Origin: Mangifera indica | Lineage: Eukaryota > Streptophyta > Magnoliopsida > Sapindales > Anacardiaceae | NCBI RefSeq assembly: GCF_011075055.1 | Contig: NC_058156.1 | Coordinates: forward strand, 1,860,001-1,924,000 | Reading direction: 5' to 3' | Length of the DNA: 64,000 nucleotides | Part shown: in pieces, positions 1 through 12,700 of the stretch | How positions within the stretch are numbered: position 1 is the stretch's first letter | Layout: the number at the start of each line of letters is the position of its first letter | Made by a program: the position numbers and the translations under genes | The notes under the pieces: generated by a model | What the model saw: only the letters and a program-made list of their open reading frames with translations | What the model was told of the DNA's origin: nothing | The model's database searches: none

Positions 1-338
1 TCGAATAAAAATGATTTGTCTTTGTTCGATGAAAATGGTCAAAGATTGACATGCTTTCGCGAGAGAAGAGGAGATTTGGGAAGACTGGTCGACAGTCGTA
101 ATGAAGATAGTCACTAGAGAAGGAGAAAAAAATCTTAAAGGGAAATGGTTACTTTCCAAATTTTTGATAAAAAGAAATTGTTGGTTTTTTAAATTAAGGA
201 GGAAGAGGGGAGATGTAATAAAATTTTAGTTTTTTAAATATTTTTATTTAAATGATATTTTTACCCGTAACTGTAACAAAAATTTTTAATAGAAAGATAG
301 ATGAGTTTTTGAAACCATACAAGTTGGAGTTTGGGAAT
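1..338. mobile_element. Right half of a Mutator-like MITE (copy A), cut by window start
   Basis: The stretch has the internal layout of the right arm of the MITE family described at 45104-45897: a pyrimidine/purine-rich middle, then a 'fused' run of lines such as ttttaaa-tta-agg and a T-rich tail, then text resembling the family terminal repeat (gagtttgggaat). The left half lies outside the window. The terminal repeat seems to resume at 1223-1240 (ggaatagactaaacc), as if copy B had inserted into it. No coding capacity is seen. The assignment rests on layout and terminal similarity only. Confidence 0.4.
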
Positions 339-1222
339 GGCCAAAATGCTATTCCACACCCCCCCTCCCCCGGGGTTTAATGAAAAGACAATTCCCACTC
401 ATTAACTTTCACAGACTTAAATACCCACCAACCTGTTAAAATTTACTGTTAAGATTAATGGTAAAATTGTTATGTAGCTAAAAATATGAAAAAACTAAAA
501 AATTATCACATTTTCTCATTTTATTTAAAAATCTAACAAATTTTTTCCACCCAAGGTTTGAATAGTGGTCATTTCCCCCTTAGGGTTTTAATTTTTTTCT
601 TAGATTTTTTTGGTGAGCTTCTTAGTCGCCATCACTCTCTTCCTTCCAACACTCTCTCTCCCTCTTCGATGTTCCCTCTCCCTCCAGACGTCACTGATTT
701 TATCTGTCGTCGAGAAACGACAACAAATCAAGCAAAGAGATTGGGTTTGGCCATTTTGTCCTTCGTTTGTTGTCCTCCTTCATGCGACGTATATCGATAT
801 GAGGGTTGAGAGAGTGGATTTGATCCATTCATCTCCTTTTGCCTGTCAAATCGTCAATATGGATGGAGATCGATTTTGCTGTTGTTCCTTGATGATGGAT
901 GAAACTGATGATGTCTAAACGAATAGGAAACATCGAAGAGGAAGAGAGCAATGATGACGATAGAGAAGCTTGTTGGAAAAAAAATCTATGAAAAAAATTA
1001 AAATCCTAAAAAGAAATTGTTATTTTGTTAGATTTTTAAACTAAAAGAGGAGAGAGAAAATTTAATAATTTTATAGTTTTTTAAATATTTTTAAATAAAT
1101 AATTATTTTACCTTTGATCATAATAATAAATTTTAATAAATAGATAAATATTTAAATTTTAAAAAATGAGGAGATAAGAATTTATTTTTTTCACACCTTC
1201 GGTGGGAAATAGCCTCTTGACC
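339..1222. mobile_element. Mutator-like MITE (copy B), probably nested in copy A
   Basis: The left end reads GGCCAAAATGCTATTCC and the right end is its approximate inverse, ending in gggaaatagcctcttgacc. Flanks are tttgggaat on the left and tttggaata on the right, which match as a 9-bp target duplication if one base was lost. The two arms mirror each other (T-rich, then 'ccccttagggtttt', then a GC-richer centre). Open frames over 558-918 fall in this non-coding centre and show no recognisable domain. Confidence 0.55.
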
Positions 1223-1941
1223 TTTGGAATAGACTAAACCTTGTTGCGAATATGTCTTTCTGCGTAAATCTGCAGATAAAGTCTCTGATGGCCCCGCCAC
1301 TACACTTTTATTGTCACGGGAGAAGCGTATGTGTGTATGCATCAAAATCAGAATCAGGAAATGGCCCTTTTTTAACCAAAGCCTATGAAATGTACCCACT
1401 TTAAACTCTTTTCATTTTAATTGCAGTGGCTGCAGGAACGGGGGCTGTGGAATCCATTTATGAGTAAATAATCGCCTATCACGGTGTGGGGTCGCCGGAC
1501 TGGCCCGTGATTTTTGCTGATCAGATTCTCATATGCACCTTCATGTCATCTGTCGCTCTCCAAGTCAACTTCAACAATACCTCCACAAAATCAAATTGCG
1601 GTTTTCCCTCCTCAATTTCAATCACTCAACTTTAAACTTAAACTCATGTTTATTCATGTAAAAAGATAAACCCATTATGTAAATTCATACAGAATTTTAT
1701 TTGAGTTATGCGTATTAACGTCTGTGTATGAGTAATCATGATATTATGTCATCCGACAACTCCATTATTTAGAAATTTATAAACAAAGACAACGACATGT
1801 CTTCTTCATTACTAATTCAATGCTTATTATATTATTATTATTAGCCATACCCCTTTGATACCCCCTTACTGTGCTTTTTTTAAATGTTTAATACTATATT
1901 AATTATATTTAGTTTTTGATTGTGAATGAACGAATGAATGA
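1223..1941. other. Intergenic / promoter-side DNA before ankyrin pseudogene
   Basis: No gene or clear repeat is recognised. The segment ends with a short (AATG)n tract at 1925-1950 that overlaps the first possible start codons of the ankyrin gene, so the exact translation start there is uncertain. Confidence 0.4.
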
Positions 1942-4900
1942 ATGAATGAAATGGGGAGGTTCAGTGCTGTCGGTGGAAGGAACAGAGAGGAGATGGCAAT
2001 GCCATCACAAAAGCCGATTGAGGCTTCGTTGAGAGGAGACATAGATTTAGTTGCCCAGATTTTGACGCTAGACCCAGTGGATGTTAATTATATTGGGACT
2101 GTGAGTTTGAGAGTTAAGTGCATTGAAACTCTGCTTAGAGAGGACAAGGCTGTTGAGGTTGAGATTGAGTTTAGAGACTTGGTCACTGATGTCACTCGTC
2201 TTTTTGCGGCTGCTCATTCGGGTCATGTGGAGGTTGCCCGAAAACTTCTGGTATTGCTTGTTTTTGTGCTCTTTCATTCAGTTTAATCCTTAAAATTTAT
2301 TGTTTTTGGTTGACTCTTTTGTTTCTTTTGGTGGTTGTTTCTTATTTGTTTTGTTAAGTTTTAATTTCTTGAATGACTATGGAAGTTTATCTGATTGATC
2401 TCAAGAATATTCATGCCATGATCCTTTTAAGCTCTCTAACTTGAGCATTTGAGCTGCTATTTTGTTAAAATTTTTCCTCAATGCATTAAAATTTTAGTCT
2501 TGGTTTCTACGTTCATTTGTAATTAAACTTCTTTTGGTGCAAATATTCATATGGTTCTTACTTATAATAAAACTATATATACTTACGTTGAGTACACAAA
2601 AAAAGTACACATTTTAAGTCTGTGATCATGTGATTAGGTAATTTAGAATTGAAAATAAAATAACACTCAATCATATGATGATACATATAAGTGTGTACTC
2701 ATTTGTGTATTCAAAATGGGTATATATAGTATTGCTTGCTTACTTAACACTGTTGAGGTGAATCAACAGACACTTGCAGTCTTATTATGGGTGTATTAAA
2801 GTTACGCATTCATTTGGCAAACTAGCCTTTTATTGCTATGGATGATTAGGTCACTACATGGAATAGTTTGCTTGTGAATCTTTTGCCAGTTCACGCGCAT
2901 TTCAGTTTGTGAGACCCTTATTCTCTTTTAATTCATATACAGTCAGCTGGAGCTGATGTTAACCAGGAGTTATTTCGGGGATTTGCAACTACTGCTGCTG
3001 CTCGTGAAGGTCACTTTGTCCTTATTGACATGCTTCTCAAGGCTGGTGCATCTCAGTCAGCTTGTGAGGATGCTCTACTTGAAGCTTGCCTCTGGGGTCA
3101 GGCTAAAGCTGCAGAATTGTTGATCTGTTCAGGGATGATAGGACCTAATGTTGGCCAACACGCACTTGTATCTGCAAGCTGCAGAGGATATGTTGATGTT
3201 GTGGCAACCTTAATCAAGGTGTAGATTGGTTCTTCTTCATCTCTGTTGAAATTGGGAGGTATTTGTCTTTTAATTAATCTTTATGTTTGCAGAATGGAGT
3301 AAATCTAAATTGCTTGGACAGGGTTCTCTTGCGTTCATTCAAACCCTCATTGCATGCTAATGTAGACTGGACTCCATTAGTGGCTGCAATTGTGAACAGA
3401 CAAGTTTCCATGGTTAAATACTTGTTGGAGGTAAGGATTTACTATCTTATTCATATTACATTTCTTACTAGCAATCTTGATGTAATTTACTTTTAGGTAG
3501 CTTGGGAACAAACAATAATCCCTTCAACTGAGCAATATCATTTATAAGCAGATTATGGTCACAGGATTGTACTACATATTTTTTGCAGCCTAAAGGAATC
3601 TGATTTCTGTCCTTTTGACCCAAATTTTTACGTCTAAAATTATGCTAGATCCATTAGTTTTGATTTTTTTTCAAGTATTCCCAACTACTAGCTGTTTCTC
3701 CTGTATCTGTCTTTCATTTGGGGAATCCCAAGAAAACTATTTATCATAGTGAGAACAAATAAATTGTGAGTTAACCTGGGCTTTGACTTGTATGCTTAGG
3801 CAGGAGCAAAAACTGATTGTTGTGTCAGGATAGAAGCCTGGTCATGGGACATCTTCTCTGGCGAGGAACTGAGGCTTGGTGCATGTTTGGGTGAGCCATA
3901 CAATGATGTCTGATGTGCAGTTGAATATTATGAATCCAGTGGACAAATTTTAAAACTCTTGCTTGGGCACCGAATTTCATCCCTTGAAAGTCAACAACAA
4001 GGCAGAAACCTTCTTTGCCATGCCATTCTCTGCCAGAATCCGGATGCTGTTAATGTGCTCCTTAATGCTGGTACTGATATCGAATTTCCTATAAGGACCA
4101 AGAAGGGACATGAATCTCGTCCTCTTCATTTGGCCGCTAGAGTGGGGTGTGTTCTCATTTTGAAACAATTGATATTGCATGGTTGCCAAATTGATTTGAG
4201 GACTGAAACTGGGGACACAGCCTCGATGTTGGCTGCGAAAGCAGATCAAGCTGAGCTTATTATTTCTGGTGCTGATTTAGGTCTGATCAACAATAATGGT
4301 GACAGTGCTATGCAATTGGCAAAGAGAAGTGCTTTTGGATCCTCTGTAGCCAATATCATCCGGCAGGCTATCATTATGGAAAAGAGAGTTTGTTCCACCA
4401 ATCTTGAGGTGTTCTCTGTTTTACACTTTGTTACAGCCATGGGCAATGTAGAGCTTCTGCAGATATTTACTGCAACAATCAACAGAGGATATAAATAAGC
4501 ATGATAAGTTAGGTATGACACCGATTGCAGTTGCTGCAAAAGCTGGCTGTCCTGAGGCTTTCCGGCTCCTCATAAATTATGGGGCTGACATCAATGTCAA
4601 GAGCAGGGATGAGCAAACTGTTGCTTCTATCTTGCTGCATAATGCAAATGCTAGTGTCGTATCCCACTTTGAAGAGATACTGCTTGATGCTGTTCTTGCT
4701 CATAGGCTGACGGGCTACTCCGAATTTAGAGCACTTCATTTTGCAGCGCAAATCGGAAACTTGTCAGCAATAGTTCAGCTTTTGGCAATGGGATTCCCCA
4801 TGAATCCTGTGAATGAAAATGGATATACACCTCTCATGCTTGCAGCAAAAGAGGGCCATGCTGATGCCTGCAAGCTTTTATTGCAAAGAGGCGCAGATTG

Positions 4901-5339
4901 TGGGAGTGCCAACTTCAGAGATGAGACAGCTTTATCCCTTGCTAAGAGAAGTAATAAATCCAAAGCTGGAGAAAGTGTGATATTTGATTTTTTAGCTCGT
5001 TCACATGTGCTGCTGGGTGAGGAGCTCTTCAAACACACTCGTGAGGGAAGAGGGTCACCACATATAAAGGTTGCTTGTATGCTCAAATCAGGCTAGTTGA
5101 CATGGGGAAAGTCTAGTTGGAGGAATGCAGTGTGTAAGGAGGCCATGGCAGGGCCAAGTGCGAGCTTTTTAAAGAATCGGAAAAAGATTAAAACCTTTAG
5201 GGTGTTAACAGAGACAGGAAGGGAGATCCATTTTGAGGCTGGTTCAACTTTTAGTTTAGAACTTTGGATTCGTAGTATTAATCTCATTATAAAGGAGCCA
5301 ACTCCCGGAGTGTCATTACCAAATTTTTTGTTGGAATAA
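1942..5339 (+). pseudogene. Ankyrin-repeat protein gene, disrupted by two nonsense codons and a frameshift
   Basis: Four exons can be built with GT..AG borders: 1942-2250, 2943-3218, 3293-3430 and 3800-5339. The product is a plant ankyrin-repeat protein of unknown function. Typical repeats are visible (for example SAGADVNQELFRGFATTAAA and GYTPLMLAAKEGHADACKLL), and the C-terminal tail LTWGKSSWRNAVCKEAMAGP is characteristic of one plant ankyrin family (from memory, that of Arabidopsis At5g65860). Three lesions break it. TGA at 3911-3913 sits where the family has Trp before CAVEY. A +1 shift occurs near 4485-4500, where the frame of 3800-4498 gives way to that of the downstream repeats. TAG at 5094-5096 sits just before LTWGKS. 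All flanking codons remain in frame with recognisable family sequence, so decay looks recent. The start may be any of the Met codons at 1942, 1951 or later. A sequencing error could explain one lesion but hardly three. Confidence 0.8.
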
Positions 5340-6140
5340 GATAGGATTAATGAATGTGCATATGCATAGTTATTGGCTTTTTTCCCCTTATTTTGTATTC
5401 TCATTGCCAACTCCAAAAAATTACATTGAAATATCACAGAGAGGGCCATTGCAACACCCATCGACGAAACTACTTGTATGGCCAAACTGCTCAACTAGTC
5501 TCACAGTCAAATAATAAAGCGTATGCAAAGCTGCAGTTTTACATATATTTTCTAGTGTAGTGTTATATGCATAAATAATATGTATTATGTAGTTTAAAAT
5601 TAGAGATGAAATATCACTCAATTACATGAGAATATGTTGTTATTTGTGTACAAAATTGTGTGTAGTATTCGTACATATAGTTTTATTCTTTCCAATGTCA
5701 TAAGTCATAGCATAAATGAGGTTGACTAAAATTTGATTTTAGTGCTTCTCAATAAAATTTGCTCTAATTTCTCATAAAAAGCAAGATAACGAGTAATATT
5801 ACAAATATAAATAAATCTTACTAACTTATCCATATAATTTGATGTAATAATATGTAATTGAGTGATTTTTAAATTAAAAAAATAATCATATCATTTAATC
5901 ACATGCTAATACCTCAATTTGTATGGATAAATTTGTAATATTTGTTTCATAGTTTTATTGTTTAAGTATAAAACTAATTGTCTGATCGTGTACCCTAACA
6001 GATGTCAATGCACATGCCATTACAACTCTTGGTCTCCCTGTTGAATGGCAGTGATCCAAATTCTTTAATGGGTTATTTGAATACAGAAAATCATGGCATG
6101 CAATGTGAATTTTCAAGGAAATATGTGTTGGTAGTTGAGG
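5340..6140. other. Intergenic, AT-rich
   Basis: Downstream flank of the ankyrin pseudogene. It is AT-rich with short direct repeats around 5590-5680 and 5800-5940 but has no gene or RNA that can be supported. Confidence 0.3.
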
Positions 6141-6149
6141 GATCCCATA

Positions 6150-7045
6150 CTCCAACACTTATCTCATATTGGTGAGGAGGCAAAACCCCCATAGTATAGA
6201 CCTTTTTGATTACACTGATCCATTATCATTCATTTTAGTACTGTAAATCACTGGTTATGTAACTTAATTACCATTTGTTATTGTGCATTACTATGCACTA
6301 ATATAAATTTTTGATGTGCATAATAAGTTGTCAATTTTTTAGGGGATCTAAGGTTTCTACGATTATTAGTTTAGAGAGAATTATTTCTTTCTCTTTCACC
6401 TTGTAAAGTTTTCTAGTTTTAGCGGAATTTCTTCATATATTATCCGTGGTTTTTCTTTGTTTTAGGTTTTCCACATAAAATCTTGCGTTCTTGTGTTGTT
6501 TATTTTGAATTTGTTGTATAGCAATGACTTAGAATTGCAAATGGATTACTCAAATCAGAGGATAGATTTCTCATTACAATTAAGTGTGTATAGTCGTTAG
6601 GATTTTGTTCACGTGTTGACTTAGCTGAATAGAGTGGGTGCAATCTACGGTAATTAGTTAATAGGTAAGTAAATGTAAACCAACATGTTGTGCAAGTATG
6701 ATCAAAATGCAAGTGTGACTTGTTATGGTAATATGACCTCAAGCAAACGAAAGTTGGTGTGAATAGTGAAATCTAGTCGAGGAAGAGTCACAAAACTCAT
6801 GTCAAGTTCTTAAGCCTAAGGTTTGCGTATAAAAGTTGTAGTAAAGTATAAGAGAGTAAGGATTGCTAAGAGTGTGCCACAAAAGAGTGAGCCAAGATTT
6901 AGAGCACATATAAAGACAATAAATAGACTCTCGTTCACCTTGTAATCTTTTTCATGTATAATGAAATTTTCTTCTGCTATTGCCTGTGGGTTTTCCTGAT
7001 ACGGGGTTTTCACATAAAACTTCGTATCCTTGTCTACTGAAGGTA
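6150..7045 (+). mobile_element. Decayed Copia-type LTR pieces (two related copies)
   Basis: Two stretches, about 6360-6500 and 6920-7040, share the order 'tttcaccttgtaa', 'gaaatttcttc', 'tgtgggttttcc' and 'ttttcacataaaa', as in the R/U5 region of plant Copia LTRs. A terminal-like sequence (tgttggtagttgagggatcc) occurs near 6126. No intact element or target duplication is visible, so boundaries are approximate. The pieces may be two LTR copies or a tandem duplication. Confidence 0.4.
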
Positions 7046-7091
7046 CCGAAAATGTGCTTTTTGGGAAAACAAATAAACACTAGGATATGGA

Positions 7092-7283
7092 TTACAGTGA
7101 ATGAGACGACATAGATGAAGTAAGTTTATTCTTGGATACCATTGCATTGATGATTGATCTCCTCCATATTGAGTAGTTTGTATCTTTCAGGGGATGAGAG
7201 AGTGTATGACCTCCTGGTTTGTCAGCTGCGCTCAAATGGCATTCAATCAGTCTCTCGTTCACGTTGGATGTCCACTTCACCAT
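7092..7283 (-). pseudogene. Fragment of a Copia-type gag gene
   Basis: The minus-strand frame contains LSHPLKDTNYSIWRRSIINA followed by MVSKNKL. This matches the N-terminal gag signature of plant Copia elements (HPL..NY..W.R....A...K.K). It is 63 codons, with no zinc knuckle or polymerase following, so it is an isolated relic. Its orientation is opposite to that of the LTR-like pieces just to the left, so the two may belong to different elements. Confidence 0.5.
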
Positions 7284-7299
7284 GAAACAAGTGCAAACT

Positions 7300-8420
7300 G
7301 GCTGTTAGTGCGCCATTAGATCCTTTAAAGGATGCTGGGTTTTGTGATTCATTCATTCTGGAACGTCAATGGCACCTCCCATTGTCTCAAGAATTGTCGC
7401 GCTCCTGAAAGCAGAACTTCTATTAGATCTGCAATTGTCACAAAGGGTAGCTTAAATGGCCCATCAATTATTTTTCATAATTATCCAATTATATGCAAAC
7501 AGTTGCACATAAATATATGAGTCAATGACAACATTTTTTGCAGCATGGAACACTGATCCTTTCAGAGGCCTATTGCTGATCCATATGACTACTGAGGTGG
7601 CCTTATAGACCCTTATAAGGTGCCTGAAACCTAGCCTTCTATATGACATGGGCACTGCTGACAACATACATGACCTTTTTGTTGTTGGTTATAATGCATC
7701 TTCTATTACTCAACTTGTAGGACAAGGCACCATGTATCCAAGTACTAACCTTCCATTATGGATGTAAACCTACCTTCTATCACTAGTCTGAATCTAACCC
7801 TATGTGACATCTTTAAACAAATCTCATATCAGTAAAATACAAAAGAGATACTGAGTTTGTATATGTATTCAAAATAGTTTGTGAGCTCGCATTTTGACTT
7901 GTAAAACCCAAAAATAGAATCACGTCGGATAGTGGATTAGACTATTGGACCAGAGATATTACACGTATTGGAGGAGTTACAAATGTTGATCTCCCAACTC
8001 CATGAACAAAAGCCCTGATTCAGCATCCATTTGGCATAGCTGTAGCTGTAACACCTCACATCTTGGTTTTCAGTTCTACCACCAAGATGAATTCCTTCGA
8101 AGTTGCAGTCTAGATCACCCAGAAATTGAACACAGGATACCATTTTCAGAGTCTAACTTGGACAGATGGAGGGCACAATGTGACAATTCCTATATCTGTG
8201 GGAACACAGATTATAGTATTTTATACTGATGACAATTGAAAATTAAACCGCTTTATTTGGGCTGTTTTATGATCTCTTTCTTGTTCCTCCGTAATCTTCT
8301 TTAAAAAACCAAGTATCCAAAATTTTCTGGAAAAAAAAGCATGCTTGTATAAATGATCAGTATCGGAGAATAAATTAGACTTTAAAGGTTAACAAAACTA
8401 ATGGAACATTAAAACTTTAA
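7300..8420. other. Intergenic, nothing recognised
   Basis: Several short open frames occur on both strands, but none shows a domain, splice structure or family similarity that can be named. Confidence 0.3.
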
Positions 8421-8424
8421 GAGA

Positions 8425-8500
8425 GAAGTGGTCCGGTCATTGTGTCCTGGGACTATCTATCTAATAAATATGGGTCGGATCCTCGATTACCAAAAAAAAA
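8425..8500 (+). mobile_element. 3' end of a tRNA-derived SINE (degenerate)
   Basis: The order 'ggtccggtca', 'tgggtcggatcctcgatta' and an A-run ending near 8500 resembles the 3' part of the clean SINE at 16183-16400 (gcggtcagtc ... ggttcctcgttatc plus A-run). No promoter boxes or target duplication can be seen here. Confidence 0.35.
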
Positions 8501-9710
8501 GTCAGCTTGTTAACTTTTGGAAACAACCGGTTTCACCTCCTTTTTTAACCATCTTATGGTTTAAGAAAAGATACCTTTGGAAAAAGGACAGAATGAGGAA
8601 TCAAATATTAAGAAATCTCAGCTAAGCATTTGAAGCAATATTTCTAAGAGGGCCACTTATCTAATGCACTAGACAAACTTCACATTAACAAAACACATGA
8701 AATAAGTTAAGGTATATCTGGGGATAAGAAAAGTTGATTGGTTCGATAGCCTGAGAGTTTTAGATTGCAACACCCAACAACAAAATAGTTATACAAATGC
8801 AATCAAAGGGTTAGATAGGCTGTTTGGAACTTTTCTGAGTTGATCATATGCACAGCACCTTTCCTTTGAAGCTATCCATCTTTTTTCCTCTAAAGAGCTG
8901 TCCCACTGGTAACTACTGAGAAGCAAGTAAAAGCAAAAAGCACAAATAAAAAATTGAGGGATTGGATTCTCACAGCACTGGACTTTAAATAAAAGGAGGT
9001 AACAGTGAAAGTGGATTATGCAATGTCATCGACTTTAAGCATTTACGAGCTGAAAAAGACACCGAAACAAAATAAATATGGATACTGGTGAAGCTTCAGT
9101 TCCTCAATCGGTTTATGATTATGCGACTTATGAACTTGTGCCCCCAAGTGGTAGGATGCCAAGCTTGAAAGCATGAGTTCAAGTTTGGTGCAGTGGTTGT
9201 GCCCGAAGTTTCAGCAATCAGTTTAAATCTCAGCAAATATTTCTACACTAAATGTCTCATTCACAATTCCATATTTGTTGAGGAGCTGTTACTTGAGCAT
9301 CTTTCCTACTCAGAAATTTCCATAATCACATATATTCTCACATGCTTTTTCAACTTGACTGAACATAAAGCCTTAACGATGAATAAAGGAAAAATTAGCA
9401 TAAAGAGCAAAAGTGAACCAAAAGAAAAATGTTCAACTTTCCCCATCCTGTCTATCAAGTTGGTGAGGCTTTCCAAGGCTTTCTTATTAAAGTTAGAGGT
9501 GGCATCATACAGACTGGTACCTTCCCGTGAGGCTATTGGATAGCTTAAAGAGCTAAACTTTTCCTTATATTTATATACCCACGATCAACTTAATTCCTAA
9601 TAATATGGGATACTTCACAATTTACGAGTGCTTATTATGAATTGTATCACCTTATTATAACGAAATTCAAGACCCCAATATCTCAATCCACATTACCATA
9701 TGCATTGCTG
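8501..9710. other. Intergenic upstream of subtilase gene
   Basis: No gene or repeat is recognised. The proximal promoter of the subtilase must lie in the right part, but no confident TATA box can be singled out. Confidence 0.3.
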
Positions 9711-12700
9711 ATGGATACCATGTTGAATAGCAGGATAGCAACAAGAAAAAGCCAGTTCCCCAGAATTCTTGTATTCTTTCTTCTGCAGTACTATGTTCAA
9801 ATTTCTTTGATATCTGTTGATGCCTCTACTAATGTAAGCGTAAATATGTTACTTAAACTTCCGGATTCGGATTTTCTCGTATTTCTCTTCCTCTTCAAAT
9901 TTTTACTGGTTTGAGTATCTGTTGAAAATGTTGTAGGTGTACATTGTTTATATGGGGGAGAATAAGTATGAAGATCCAGTAACAATTACAAAGTCTCACC
10001 ATAAATTATTATCAACCTTGCTTGGAAGGTACAGCTCTAATCTACATCCTCATTGTAATAACTCTGATTCTCAGTTAAACCAAGCTTCACAACTTTGTAC
10101 CACAGCAAAGAAGCAGCAATGCGTTCGATTCTTTATAGCTATAAGCATGGCTTCTCTGGATTTGCTGCTAGGCTAACAGAAACCGAAGCAAAAAACATTG
10201 CAGGTATGATAGTTTGAAGAAGGCACCCGTATGGACTAATTTTGTTCCATCATGTTAAAAAGTGGCTACTTTCAAATGGCAGAGTTTCCTGGTGTTCTCC
10301 AAGTAATTCAAAATGGCATTTTCAAGCTCCACACAACCAGAAGCTGGGAATTCATTGGGCTGAATTTTCATTCTTCTGGAAAACTTTCAACTGAGAGCAA
10401 CATGGGAGAAGGAACTATCATTGGTGTAATTGATTCAGGTAACATCACACATCATTGCTAAATAGAGATAATTCACTTAAATTTTGATGAACTTCAACTT
10501 GTAGGAGTTTGGCCGGAGTCCGAAAGCTTCAGCGATAAAGGTATGGGTCCAATTCCATCCCATTGGAAGGGAAAATGTCAGAAGGGACAGAATTTTAACT
10601 CCTCCAACTGCAACAAAAAATTAATCGGGGCTCGCTGGTTCATAAAAGGAGTGATGCATATGATCAACAGATCCATAGACACAACCAAAGATGATGAGTT
10701 TTTATCGCCGCGGGATGCAGCAGGCCATGGCACTCATACAGCTTCTACAGCAGCAGGCAATTTTGTTGACAAAGCAAGTTATAAAGGACTAGCAGCAGGT
10801 GTAGCCAGAGGAGGAGCACCTCTGGCTCACTTAGCAATTTACAAGGCTTGCTGGGATGGCTTCGGATGCGCCGATGCTGATATACTAAAAGCATTTGATA
10901 AAGCTATACATGATGGAGTTGATATTCTATCGCTGTCTCTAGGCAGTAATATACCATTGTTCTCCTACATTGATCAACGTGACTCAATTGCTGTTGGATC
11001 CTTCCATGCGGCTTCTAGGGGGATCACTGTCGTTTGTTCAGCAGGAAATGATGGTCCTACTTCTCAAACTATTGCGAATACCGCCCCCTGGATCATCACT
11101 GTTGGAGCCACCACGATCGACCGGGCCTTCCCAACAGCTATTACACTTGGAAATCACCAAACTGTCTGGGTAAATTAAAATAGCAAATAATTTTGAAGAC
11201 TCAAATCTAGCTATAACAATTTTGATCCTAATTTAGGGTTTTCTAATTTAGGGTTTTCGACTCGTCGTGACCCTAAAGGGGAGATGATTTACTGATAAAA
11301 AGAGAAAATGGAACAAAAAATATCCCTACAATCGGGAAAATTGATATATATGTCTTCTCCTAGACTTGCTTCATCCTCGTCCATTTATATTAATATATTT
11401 GTTTAAAATATTAATGCATCTTTATTGTTTTAGATTATTTATATTTTTTTAAATTTTTTTTATGTTTTTTTGTTTTGTATGTTAAAGTAATTGATACATG
11501 CTATTTATGATATTTAAAATAATAGATTGGTTTTATGACCTAATATAGTTAAATTTACTGTTTAATATGTTTATGTTGTTTTGAAAGTACGGGAGATGAT
11601 TTTTCCTATAAGTATGGGAACCGGAAAAGGATGTTTTACTATGGGTAAGGGGTGGAAATCTTTATCACCACTATAATGGGGATAAACCGAAGATAAAGAT
11701 TAATATCTCCTATGGCTATGGGAAAGGGGAAGAGGTTCATCCCCGGCCTGCCCAGTTGCCATCTCTACTCAAATCTGCCGGAGAATGCAATTGTTAAGAT
11801 TTATGGTCTACTTTCTATCTCTTGCAGGGTCAATCCATGGATACTGGAAAGGAAAATTGGGGATTCACTGGCCTCACATACTCTGAACGTGTAGCTGTCG
11901 ACTCTAAAGATGATTCCAGCAAATATTGCAACCCGGGAACTCTTAACGCAACATTAGCATCAGGGAAAATTATACTGTGCTTTTCAAAATCTGATAAGGT
12001 GGACATGGTTAATACATCATTAACAGTAGCGGAAGCAGGAGGAGTTGGGCTTATATTAGCACAGTTTCATAACGACGGGCTTCCCTCCTGTGATTTGATT
12101 CCCTGTGTTAAAGTAGATTACGAAGTTGGGACAGAAATACTTTCTTACATCAGAACGGCAAGGTAATGAGATATGAAAGGGCTGGATATGATCCGAACCA
12201 GCTCAGTCTCGAAGGCCGGCTTGGTTCGGTTTAGTTTAATTTAAATTTAAGTCAAATCCAAACTAGAAAATTCGACTCATCTTTTAAATCGAACTGAATT
12301 TAGGCTAGAAGGTGTTCAATTCGATTCAATTTGAGTTCAGTTTAAATTTATTACTCGAATCGTTAGTTTGAATTTGTGGTTCAATTTGGTTCGAATTCAT
12401 GACTCCATTTAGCTCGAATTTATAGTTCAAATAAACTCAAATTTATTGTTCAAATTAGTGGCTCGGTTTAGCTTGAATCGATGATTTTGGATATTATTAG
12501 GATAAAACGATATTATTTTGTCAATGAGCCACAAATCCGAGCCATAAATTCAAACCGAACTAAGTTAAAAATTCAAACCACTGATTTGAACTATAAATTT
12601 GAGCTAAACTTAAATCACCCTTAATTTTAACTATATAAACTCAAACAGAGTTACTTTTCATTTAAACCAAACTCGAGCTAAGGGTTGGGGCTTGGCCCGA

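Noticed and set aside
7937..8229. Overlapping frames on both strands as small genes
   Set aside because: No domain or family resemblance and no splice context. They overlap each other on opposite strands.
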